Assembly (NCBI GenBank): GCA_050247435.1
Contig: JBFWUF010000042.1
Location: forward strand, 9,056-73,055
Reading direction: 5' to 3'
From: JAJVID01 sp050247435
GTDB lineage: Bacteria > Acidobacteriota > Blastocatellia > RBC074
DNA: 64,000 nucleotides
Shown: positions 7,482 through 14,912 of the stretch, in pieces
Layout of the letters: each line of letters begins with the position of its first letter
Numbering within the stretch: the stretch's first letter is position 1
Translations under genes and position numbers: made by a program
The notes under the pieces: generated by a model
The model's database searches: none
Seen by the model: the letters and a program-made list of their open reading frames with translations, nothing else
What the model was told of the DNA's origin: nothing

Positions 7482-8949
7482 AAACCCAATTCGTCACCAA
7501 TTGCCCGAAACGCGCTGGCCGACGGCGCGGGAGGCAGCCGCGTCGCTACTGTTCTCTCCGATTCGCGTCGGGCATTTAACGCTTGAAAGCCGGACGTGGG
7601 TTCCGGCGATGGTTCCGTGGCGCGCGACCGAAGAAGGTTTCGTGACGCAAAACATCCTTGACTGGTACGGGCGTTTCGCCGAGGGGCGTCCCGGCGCAAT
7701 CGTAGTCGAGGCCACAGGCGTGCGCGACATTCCAAGCGGCCCGCTGCTGCGCATCGGGCACGACCGTTTCATCCCGGGTCTGCGCGAACTGGTTAAGACC
7801 GTGCGAAAGGCGAGTGGTGGGCATACAAAGCTGTTTATTCAGATCATTGATTTTCTGGCGGTGAGGCGGCGGCCTGAGAAGGATAAATACTTCGCGCGGT
7901 TTTTAAAGATCGAAGAGATGCATCGGCGAAACCTGATCGAAGCCACGAATGATGGGCGATGGCTGACGGCTGATGAAGCCGAGATTCGCGCTTTTCTCGC
8001 GGCTGCGCCTGACGAAGTTCACGATCAAATCCTAGATGATCGCGAACTGGAGGCGCTGCGGTTCGGTTATCGCGAGCGCGTGACCGACACGCATCTGCTC
8101 CACATCGCCGAACTACCAAAAGTCTTGCCGGAGATTTTCGCTTCGGCGGCGTGGCGCGCGCGTGAGGCCGGGTTCGACGGCGTCGAGCTGCATTACGCGC
8201 ACGCTTACACGATGGCCTCGTTTCTGAGCGCGACCAACACGCGCAATGACGGTTACGGCGGGCCGCGCGAGAACCGCGTGCGGTTGCCGATTGAAGTTTT
8301 TCAAGCAGTACGCGAACGAGTCGGCGCCGATTACACCGTCGGCGCGCGGTTCCTCGGCGACGAGGCGATTACAGGCGGCAATCGGATCGAAGACGCGGTC
8401 TGGTTCGGCGTCGAGTTCGCCCGCGCCGGATTCGATTTCCTCTCGATCTCGAAAGGCGGAAAGTTCGACGACGCGAAGCAGCCGAAAGTCGGCCACGCGG
8501 TTTATCCCTACACCGGCCGCAGCGGGTTTGAATGCATGCCGCCCGCTACTTCGGACGAACGCGGCCCGTTCGGCCGCAACATTCCTCTGGCAGCCGCAAT
8601 CAAACACGCGGTCAACGAAGCCGGCTATGCGGCGCCGGTCGTGACTTCGGGCGGCATCGGAACTTTTGAACTGGCTGAAGCGGCGTTGCGTCGCGGTGAA
8701 GCCGACATTATCGCGATGGCGCGCGCATCGCTGGCCGACCCCGACTGGTTTTTGAAGGTCAAACTCGGCCAGGGCGATGAAGTGCGGCGATGCAATTTTA
8801 CGAACTACTGCGAAGGTTTGGATCAGATGCACAAACAGGTGACCTGCAAATTGTGGGATCGTGTGAACCCGGATGAACCCGGCGCCGCGAAGAGCGATGA
8901 CGGCAAACGGCGTCTGGTCGCGCCGCGATGGGAGAAAGCGAATCAATGA
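7468..8949 (+). CDS. NADH:flavin oxidoreductase (Old Yellow Enzyme family), reductase half of aminobenzoyl-CoA-type system
   Basis: 493 residues from the ATG at 7468; an upstream GTG at 7423 would only translate the repeat. OYE-type FMN barrel: LFSPIRVGHLTLESR at the start, HYAHAYTMASFLS with NTRNDGYGGPRENR (substrate/FMN-binding region), then SGGIGTFELAEAALRRGEAD and DIIAMARASLADPDW at the phosphate-binding end. About 100 extra residues, rich in charged helices, are inserted after LFIQIIDF compared with simple OYEs. In 2-aminobenzoyl-CoA monooxygenase/reductase this domain reduces the hydroxylated ring with NADH; here it is a separate polypeptide overlapping the hydroxylase by 14 bases and the SDR gene by 4. 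Confidence 0.85.
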   Translation: MWHPENPIRHQLPETRWPTAREAAASLLFSPIRVGHLTLESRTWVPAMVPWRATEEGFVTQNILDWYGRFAEGRPGAIVVEATGVRDIPSGPLLRIGHDRFIPGLRELVKTVRKASGGHTKLFIQIIDFLAVRRRPEKDKYFARFLKIEEMHRRNLIEATNDGRWLTADEAEIRAFLAAAPDEVHDQILDDRELEALRFGYRERVTDTHLLHIAELPKVLPEIFASAAWRAREAGFDGVELHYAHAYTMASFLSATNTRNDGYGGPRENRVRLPIEVFQAVRERVGADYTVGARFLGDEAITGGNRIEDAVWFGVEFARAGFDFLSISKGGKFDDAKQPKVGHAVYPYTGRSGFECMPPATSDERGPFGRNIPLAAAIKHAVNEAGYAAPVVTSGGIGTFELAEAALRRGEADIIAMARASLADPDWFLKVKLGQGDEVRRCNFTNYCEGLDQMHKQVTCKLWDRVNPDEPGAAKSDDGKRRLVAPRWEKANQ

Positions 8950-9725
8950 GCGCTCTGAATGGAAAGATCGCGCTGGTCACCGGCGCCGGGCGCGGCATTG
9001 GGGCCGCGTGCGCTATCGCGTTGGCCAAAGCCGGAGCCGATGTGGCCGTATGTTCACGCTCGGCGGGCGAGATCAATGTTGTCGCCGAAAAAATTCGCGC
9101 TTCCGGGCGAAGGTCGCTGCCGGTTGTTTGCGATGTGACCGACGCAACGCAGGTTCGATTGATGGCGGATCAAGCAAACGATCAATTCGGAACCGTGGAG
9201 ATTCTGGTCAACAACGCCGGGCTTGGACGCAGTCATCGCTTTGTTGATCATCCAGACGAACTCTGGCATCAGATGCTGGCCGTCAATTTGACCAGTGTTT
9301 ATCAAGTCACCAAAGCATTCGCGCCGAAAATGATCGAGACGCGCCGGGGCCGGATCATCAACATCGCCTCGATGATGTCGAAGATCGGCGGTAAATACGT
9401 CGCGGCCTACACTGCCGCGAAGCATGGCGTGCTGGGGCTGACGCGAGCGTTGGCTGTCGAACTGGTTGGCTATAACATCACGGTCAACGCCGTCTGTCCC
9501 GGTTACGTCAACACGCCGATGACCGATGACAACGTGGCCGCCATTGTCGCGCGAACCGGGATGCCCGAAGCCGAAGCGCGAAAGGCGCTGGAAAAGCTCA
9601 GTCCGCAGAATCGAATGATCGAGCCTGAAGAGGTCGCCGCGATGGTCGTGACGCTGGCTGGTGATTTGGCGCAGGGCGTCAATGGGCAGGCAATCAATAT
9701 TGACGGTGGTTCGGTGATGTTTTGA
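8946..9725 (+). CDS. SDR-family oxidoreductase (3-hydroxyacyl-CoA dehydrogenase-like)
   Basis: 259 residues; the start at 8946 overlaps the preceding stop (ATGA). Classical short-chain dehydrogenase: cofactor motif TGAGRGIG (12-19), NNAG (89-92), catalytic Ser142, Tyr155 and Lys159 (YTAAK), and CPGYVNTPM after the active site. It binds NAD(P)(H). Its position between the ring-reducing flavoprotein and an enoyl-CoA hydratase homologue suggests it oxidises a cyclic or linear hydroxyacyl-CoA in the same degradation route. Family members are too diverse to fix the substrate from sequence. Confidence 0.88.
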   Translation: MSALNGKIALVTGAGRGIGAACAIALAKAGADVAVCSRSAGEINVVAEKIRASGRRSLPVVCDVTDATQVRLMADQANDQFGTVEILVNNAGLGRSHRFVDHPDELWHQMLAVNLTSVYQVTKAFAPKMIETRRGRIINIASMMSKIGGKYVAAYTAAKHGVLGLTRALAVELVGYNITVNAVCPGYVNTPMTDDNVAAIVARTGMPEAEARKALEKLSPQNRMIEPEEVAAMVVTLAGDLAQGVNGQAINIDGGSVMF

Positions 9726-9727
9726 AC

Positions 9728-9876
9728 CTGGGAGCGCACGCATCCTTGCGTGCTTTGATTACGGTGTCTGGTGTTTACTCAGAACCGAGCACGCAAGGAT
9801 GCGTGCGCTCCCAGGCCGAGCACGCAAGGATGCGTGCGCTCCCAGGCCGAGCACGCAGGGATGCGTGCGCTCCCAG
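9728..9876. repeat. Repeat block, GGGAGCGCACGCATCC family
   Basis: One forward copy and three inverted copies of the GGGAGCGCACGCATCC word in 149 bp between the SDR gene and the hydratase-like gene. The last three are tandem units of about 32 bp (GCACGCAAGGATGCGTGCGC plus CTCCCAGGCCGA). An apparent open frame through the block continues into the next gene but is not coding. Confidence 0.85.
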
Positions 9877-9885
9877 GTAAAGGTT

Positions 9886-10677
9886 ATGACCTACGAATTT
9901 TTGTACGAAGTCGAAGACGGTGTCGCGACGATCACGCTTAATCGCCCGGACACACTCAATGCGCTGACCTTTGAAATCTACGCGCAATTGCGCGATCTGA
10001 TGGCCGAACTCAGGCGCGACGATCAGGTCAAGGCCGTGATCATCACTGGCGCGGGAAAGGCTTTCTGCGCTGGCGGCGACGTTCACAAAATCATTGGCGA
10101 GTTATTTGAACACGACATGCGCGCGCATCTGGAGTTTGCGCGGATGACCGGCGCTTTGATTCAGAATATGCGATTGCTCGACAAACCGATCATCGCGGCT
10201 GTGAATGGAATGGCGGCGGGCGCGGGCGCGGTGATCGCGCTGGCTTCGGATTTGCGCATAGCGTCTGATCAAGCGAAGTTCGCTTTCCTGTTCACCAAAG
10301 TTGGATTGACTGGGGCCGATATGGGCGCGGCTTACCTGCTGCCGCGCGTTGTGGGACAGGGGCGCGCGACCGAGTTGTTGATGTTCGGGGACACCATTGA
10401 TGCGGCGACGGCTGAGCGCTACGGCCTGGTGAACAAGATTGTCCCGCATGAGCAGTTGATGGTCGTCGCGCGAGAATGGGCTGATCGTTTGAAGCAAGGC
10501 CCGGCGTTCGCGCTGGCGATGACCAAGACCATGATCAACAACGAATGGAGCATGGATTTGGCTTCGGCGATTGAGGCCGAGGCGCAGGCGCAGGCGCTGT
10601 TGCTGATGGGCGAGGATCACCGCCGATTTTTCGAGGCGTTCAAAAACAAACAGAAACCGGAGTTCACAGGGCGATGA
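9886..10677 (+). CDS. Enoyl-CoA hydratase/isomerase (crotonase) family protein
   Basis: 263 residues from the ATG at 9886, which follows GGTAAAGG; an earlier in-frame start would lie inside the repeat block. Crotonase fold: LNRPDTLNAL, oxyanion-hole segments GKAFCAGGD (about 57-65) and NGMAAGAGAVIALA (about 107-120). The Glu that precedes the GLxxx segment in classical hydratases is not seen (sequence FAFLFTKVGLTGADMG), while the later Glu in RATEL is kept. So simple 2-enoyl-CoA hydration is not assured; ring hydrolysis or isomerisation is possible. It would act on CoA thioesters in the aromatic pathway. The stop overlaps the start of the RidA-like gene. Confidence 0.87.
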   Translation: MTYEFLYEVEDGVATITLNRPDTLNALTFEIYAQLRDLMAELRRDDQVKAVIITGAGKAFCAGGDVHKIIGELFEHDMRAHLEFARMTGALIQNMRLLDKPIIAAVNGMAAGAGAVIALASDLRIASDQAKFAFLFTKVGLTGADMGAAYLLPRVVGQGRATELLMFGDTIDAATAERYGLVNKIVPHEQLMVVAREWADRLKQGPAFALAMTKTMINNEWSMDLASAIEAEAQAQALLLMGEDHRRFFEAFKNKQKPEFTGR

Positions 10678-11162
10678 GCGAGCAAAAAACTGAAGGCGCC
10701 GGAGAGTGGGAAGGCTGGGCAGTGGAGGAAAATCTTCCGCGATCCGCAAACGCCGCAAATCAAATTATCAATCCACCAGAGTTGGCAAAGCCGCGCGGCT
10801 TCAGTCACGGTATCATCGTCGAAGGCGGGCGGTTGCTGATGCTGGCCGGGCAGGACGCGAGCGACGCCGAGGGACGGATCATTGCGCCCGGTAATCTGGC
10901 AGCGCAGTACGAGCAGGTAGTCAGGAATCTCAAAGCCGTTGTTGAAGCGGCTGGCGGCGAGTTGCAAGACATCGTCAAGCTCAACATCTTCGTTACCGAT
11001 TGCGCGGCTTATCGTGCGCAGTTGAAGCCGCTGGGCGAAATCCATCGAAGTTACTTTGGCCGTCACTATCCGGCGATGGCTTTGTTCGAGGTCAAAGGAT
11101 TGTTCAATCCTGATGCGATGATCGAGATGGAGGGAGTCGCGCATCTGATCGAGCGCCAATGA
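10674..11162 (+). CDS. RidA/YjgF-family protein (putative enamine/imine deaminase)
   Basis: 162 residues, ATGA-coupled to the crotonase gene. A variable 30-residue N-terminus precedes the RidA domain (LLMLAGQDASDAEG, QYEQVVRNLKAVVEAAGG, DIVKLNIFVTD). Archetypal RidA needs an Arg in the xARxxVEVxxLP stretch; here the region reads YPAMALFEVKGLFNPDAMIEMEG, with no Arg. It therefore belongs to a non-archetypal Rid subgroup and may act on a specific pathway intermediate instead of general 2-aminoacrylate. A Rid-type deaminase fits a 2-aminobenzoyl-CoA route, where the ring nitrogen must be released as ammonia after ring reduction. Cytoplasmic trimer expected. Confidence 0.85.
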   Translation: MSEQKTEGAGEWEGWAVEENLPRSANAANQIINPPELAKPRGFSHGIIVEGGRLLMLAGQDASDAEGRIIAPGNLAAQYEQVVRNLKAVVEAAGGELQDIVKLNIFVTDCAAYRAQLKPLGEIHRSYFGRHYPAMALFEVKGLFNPDAMIEMEGVAHLIERQ

Positions 11163-11171
11163 GGAAGCCGC

Positions 11172-12707
11172 ATGGTCACATTCCCTGAGCGTTTCAACAT
11201 GGCCGAGTATTTCCTCGACCACAACCTGGCCGCTGGGCGTGGCGGTAAAGTCTGCCTGCGTTTCGGCGACGAGCGGTGGACTTACTCCGAAGTCGTGAAG
11301 CAATCGAACCTCTCCGGGCGCCTGTTGCGCGAATTGGGCGCGGGTATCGAAGACCGCGTGCTTTTCGCCTTGCCCGATTGCCCGCAATTCGTCGCTTGCT
11401 GGTTCGGCGCGGCCAAGATCGGCGCGGTGATTGCGATGGTCAATCCGCTGCTGCCCGCCGACGATTACGCCTACTACCTCGATTACACTCGCGCGAAAGT
11501 TTTCGTCGTTCACGAGTCGCTGGTTGAAAGCTTGAGGCCGATACTGAAACAGGCGCAGTATTTGAAGAACGTCCTGGTCGTTGGCGATGACGCGCGCGGG
11601 TTCCGGCATTACGACACGCTCGCGCCGCAGATGCCGGATGATCTCGATCCCGCTGACACCCGTCGCGACGACCCGGCGATCTGGCTTTTCACCTCCGGCT
11701 CGACCGGCAAGCCGAAAGCCGCTGTTCACCTGCAACACGATTTGCCCTACAACACCGAATGTTACGCGAAACAGATTCTGCAAATGCGCGAAGACGACTT
11801 GACGGTCGCGGTTCCGAAATTGTTTTTTGGATACGCCACCGGCACGAACCTGCTTTTTCCGTTCGCGGTCGGCGCCGAAGCGGCTTTGTTCGCTGAGCGG
11901 TCAACGCCTGAAAAGTTGTTCGAGGTGATCGAACGTTACCGCCCGACTGTGCTGACCAACGTGCCGACGATGATCAACGCGATGCTCAACGCTCCGGGCG
12001 CCGCTGAGCGCGATCTGAGCAGCCTGCGCGTCTGCGTCTCGGCGGGCGAAGCGTTGCCGCCGGAACTTTATCGCCGATGGAAAGAGACGTTCGGCGTCGA
12101 GATTCTGGACGGCGTGGGTTCAGCGGAGATGTTTCACATCTACATTTCGAATCGCTTCGGCGACGTGCGCGAAGGATGCCTGGGCAAAGTCGTGCCGGGT
12201 TACGAAGCCGAGATCATCGGCCCTGGTGGGCAACCGATGCCCTACGGTCAAATGGGCACGTTGCGAATCAAAGGCGATTCAGCGGCGCTGTGTTATTGGC
12301 AGGCGCACGAAAAATCGAAAGAAACATTCGCTGGCGATTACTGCACGACTGGTGACCAGTTCACGCGCGACGCCGAAGGCTATTTCTGGTACGGCGGGCG
12401 CACCGACGAGATGTTGAAAGTCAGCGGCGTCTTCGTCTCGCCGACCGAAGTCGAAAACTGCCTGCTCGAACACGAGGCCGTTTGTGAGTGCGCAGTCGTC
12501 GGTTTTCAGGATGAAGACGGTTTGATCAAGACCAAAGCTTTTGTCGTGCTGAACGATGGTTGCGAGCAGGGAGACGATCTGGCGCGGCGTCTGCAAGAGT
12601 TCGTCAAATCGCGTTTGGCCATGCATAAATATCCGCGCCGCGTCGTCTTCGTCGAAAGTCTGCCGAAGAATGATCGCGGCAAGATTGATCGAAAGAGCTT
12701 GAAATGA
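11172..12707 (+). CDS. Benzoate-CoA ligase family protein (probable 2-aminobenzoate or related aryl-CoA ligase)
   Basis: 511 residues, typical for the benzoate-CoA ligase subfamily of ANL adenylating enzymes. AMP-binding P-loop TSGSTGKPKAAVH, aryl-binding-pocket region ILDGVGSAEMFHIYIS, hinge YGGRTDEMLKVSG and the C-terminal catalytic Lys in KNDRGKIDR. It activates an aromatic carboxylate with ATP and CoA, the entry step for the aryl-CoA hydroxylase/reductase pair upstream. Start ATG has GAGGAAG eight bases before it. The stop overlaps the next gene by 4 bases. 2-Aminobenzoate (anthranilate) is favoured by the neighbours, with benzoate or salicylate as alternatives. Confidence 0.87.
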   Translation: MVTFPERFNMAEYFLDHNLAAGRGGKVCLRFGDERWTYSEVVKQSNLSGRLLRELGAGIEDRVLFALPDCPQFVACWFGAAKIGAVIAMVNPLLPADDYAYYLDYTRAKVFVVHESLVESLRPILKQAQYLKNVLVVGDDARGFRHYDTLAPQMPDDLDPADTRRDDPAIWLFTSGSTGKPKAAVHLQHDLPYNTECYAKQILQMREDDLTVAVPKLFFGYATGTNLLFPFAVGAEAALFAERSTPEKLFEVIERYRPTVLTNVPTMINAMLNAPGAAERDLSSLRVCVSAGEALPPELYRRWKETFGVEILDGVGSAEMFHIYISNRFGDVREGCLGKVVPGYEAEIIGPGGQPMPYGQMGTLRIKGDSAALCYWQAHEKSKETFAGDYCTTGDQFTRDAEGYFWYGGRTDEMLKVSGVFVSPTEVENCLLEHEAVCECAVVGFQDEDGLIKTKAFVVLNDGCEQGDDLARRLQEFVKSRLAMHKYPRRVVFVESLPKNDRGKIDRKSLK

Positions 12708-14047
12708 AAATCTTCGGAATCCTGGTCAAAATTGATCCATCGTTTCTGTTCATCTGCGCGTTGCTGGCTTACGGGCGGCTCTCGGAGCCGGTATTTCTGG
12801 TCGAATGGCTGGCGGTCGTCTTCGTCTCGATCATCATCCACGAACTCGGTCACGCGCTGACAGTCCGCGCGTTCGGCCTCTCGCCGCAGATTCTGCTTTA
12901 CTCGATGGGCGGATTGACTTCGTGGAGCGAAGAGAAAGCGCTCCCGCCGCCGAAGCGCATCGCGATCAGTCTGGCCGGGCCGTTCGCCGGATTCCTGTTT
13001 GGCGGATTGGTTTTAGCGGCGGGCCACGCTCTTCCGGGCCTGTTCGACGCTGAGTTCGGGCGCCAGGTTTATATTGATCTGCTGTGGGTCAATTTTGGCT
13101 GGGGAGTTTTCAATCTGCTGCCGGCGCTGCCGCTCGACGGCGGCAATGTTGTTTACAGCATCGAGCAGTGGATGACAGGCAAGGCCAGTGGAGTCATTAC
13201 CCGCGTCGTTTCGCTGGTCGTGGCCGGAGGCGCGGCTTTGTTGGCGTTTTTGGCCGGATGGATGTGGATAGCGTTTATCATGGTTTTGTTTGTCTGGAAC
13301 AACGGCAGCGCGCTCTTTCAACTCATTCAATTCGGGCGCGACAATCGTGTGGGGCCACTGCTCGATCAGGCGCGGGAGGCGGTGAAGAACGATGATGGCG
13401 CGACGGCGGTTCGACTGGCTCAAGAGGCGTTGAGTTCCGCGCATTCCGCCGAAGTGAAGCTGGAAGCGCAGCGGATTCTCGTGCAAGGGCTGATCCTCGC
13501 GGGCGACATTGATCGCGGGCGATCAGAGGCGGATCGTTTGCGATCTGTACACGGCCACGCGGCGTTGTTGCAGGCCCTGGCCGGTCTTGAACGGGATCAA
13601 TTGCCGCGCGCGATTCCCGTGATCGAGCACGCTTACAAATCGTCGCTCTCGCCCGATCTCAATTTCGTGTTCGCCAACGCGCTGATCACCGCCGGTCGTT
13701 TGCGGGAAGCGGCGCCGTTGATCGCCGAACAGCGACAGCCTGAATACGCGGCGGGGCTGTACACAATGTTGCAGCGGGCGGCTTTTGACTCAGGCGAATA
13801 CGAACTATCGTCGGATGCGGGGCGGAGGGCGTTCGATCTGACGAAGGAACCAGGCGCCGCTTACAACATCGCCTGCGCCGAAGCTCGCGCGGGCCGCGAC
13901 GATGAGGCTCTGGCGTGGGTCGAACGCGCTGTCGAGGTGGGCTTCCGTGACGCTGACGCGCTGGCTTCGGATCCTGATCTCGCGGCTCTGCGGTCACGTC
14001 CAGAGTTTGAGTTGATTTGCGGCAAGTTGCGTGAGACCGTCGTTTAA
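12704..14047 (+). CDS. Site-2 protease family (M50) zinc metalloprotease with C-terminal TPR-like region
   Basis: 447 residues. The N-terminal 220 residues form a multi-pass membrane protease with the zinc motif HELGH (His46, Glu47, His50) and the distal LDGG motif (Asp145) of site-2 proteases, arranged as in the short SpoIVFB-like group. The C-terminal 220 residues are soluble and built of helical repeats (QEALSSAHSAEVKLEAQRIL, AYNIACAEARAGRDDEAL) resembling TPRs. Translation is coupled to the aryl-CoA ligase (ATGA). Site-2 proteases usually cleave membrane-bound anti-sigma or regulator proteins; what it does in a catabolic operon is unclear, and the link may be only transcriptional. Confidence 0.86.
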   Translation: MKIFGILVKIDPSFLFICALLAYGRLSEPVFLVEWLAVVFVSIIIHELGHALTVRAFGLSPQILLYSMGGLTSWSEEKALPPPKRIAISLAGPFAGFLFGGLVLAAGHALPGLFDAEFGRQVYIDLLWVNFGWGVFNLLPALPLDGGNVVYSIEQWMTGKASGVITRVVSLVVAGGAALLAFLAGWMWIAFIMVLFVWNNGSALFQLIQFGRDNRVGPLLDQAREAVKNDDGATAVRLAQEALSSAHSAEVKLEAQRILVQGLILAGDIDRGRSEADRLRSVHGHAALLQALAGLERDQLPRAIPVIEHAYKSSLSPDLNFVFANALITAGRLREAAPLIAEQRQPEYAAGLYTMLQRAAFDSGEYELSSDAGRRAFDLTKEPGAAYNIACAEARAGRDDEALAWVERAVEVGFRDADALASDPDLAALRSRPEFELICGKLRETVV

Positions 14048-14058
14048 AACGTGTTGTT

Positions 14059-14853
14059 ATGCTCGACCATTTCTTCGCTCATCGGACGTGGACTGAGTTG
14101 CGCGACTTGTTGAGTCAGCCTTGCGCTCTGATTCTTCCGGTCGGCTCGACCGAAGCGCACGGGCCGCACCTGCCGCTGAGCGCGGATGTAATCATTGCCG
14201 AAGAGATGGCCTCGCGCGCAGCGCGGATGCTGCAAGCGAGAACGGAGACGGCGCTAGTTCTGCCCGCGCTGGCTTACGGGGTTACCGATTTCAGCGAAGG
14301 TTTTGTTGGAAGCGTTTCGATCCGCGCTGAAACCGCTATAGCTCTCATTCAAGACATCCTGCTCTCACTCATCAAACAGGGCTTCAGACGAATCGCCATC
14401 GCCAATGCTCACCTGGAACCGGCGCACATCGCCACGCTGCGGGCGGCTTGCGAGACGATCAAAGCCGAAGTCGGAGTCGAAATAGCTTTCCCGGATGTTA
14501 CACGTCGCAGATGGGCGCAAATGTTGACCGATGAATTTCAAAGCGGCGCCTGCCACGCGGGGCAATACGAAAGCTCGCTCGTGTTGAACGCGCGGCCAGA
14601 GTTGGTGCGTGAAGAGATACGATTGGCCCTCGAACCAAAACTGATCAGCCTATCTCAAGCCATCCGCGCGGGCGCGCGAAACTTCGTTGAAATCGGAGGC
14701 GATCAAGCCTATTTCGGAAATCCGGCGGCGGCGACGGCTGAAGAGGGCGACCGCACCTTCGATATTCTTGCTGGAATGATCGTCACCTCGCTCGACGAAA
14801 TCCAGGTAGTGGATCAATCAGGAGAGATTACGGAACAGACGGAAAGTCTCTGA
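14059..14853 (+). CDS. Creatininase-family amidohydrolase
   Basis: 264 residues. Metal-site motifs of the creatininase superfamily: GSTEAHGPHLPLSAD (Glu, His, Asp), CHAGQYESS (His, Glu) and the late GNPAAATAEEG. The usual NGHGGN loop is changed to NAHLEPAH. Family members hydrolyse cyclic or linear amides, or act in cofactor maturation. It lies 11 bases after the M50 gene, at the end of the catabolic run, so an amide or lactam intermediate may be its substrate. The last ten codons (GEITEQTESL) lie in the left arm of the hairpin repeat at 14822-14905, so the protein's tail is repeat-derived. Confidence 0.83.
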   Translation: MLDHFFAHRTWTELRDLLSQPCALILPVGSTEAHGPHLPLSADVIIAEEMASRAARMLQARTETALVLPALAYGVTDFSEGFVGSVSIRAETAIALIQDILLSLIKQGFRRIAIANAHLEPAHIATLRAACETIKAEVGVEIAFPDVTRRRWAQMLTDEFQSGACHAGQYESSLVLNARPELVREEIRLALEPKLISLSQAIRAGARNFVEIGGDQAYFGNPAAATAEEGDRTFDILAGMIVTSLDEIQVVDQSGEITEQTESL

Positions 14854-14905
14854 GAGGAGTTCTTGTCCGTCTGTTCCGTTTTTTCCGTCTGTTCCGTAAT
14901 CTCTC
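14822..14905. repeat. Long inverted repeat, ACGGAACA family, copy 2
   Basis: Perfect 24-bp arms at 14822-14845 and 14882-14905 (outer sequence GAGAGATTACGGAACAGACG). It lies between convergent genes and includes the creatininase-family stop codon. It probably acts as a bidirectional terminator. Confidence 0.9.
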
Positions 14906-14912
14906 TTCTTGC

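Noticed and set aside
9799..9885. Upstream extension of the crotonase gene
   Set aside because: The extra codons lie in the repeat block; the ATG at 9886 has a ribosome site and gives family length.
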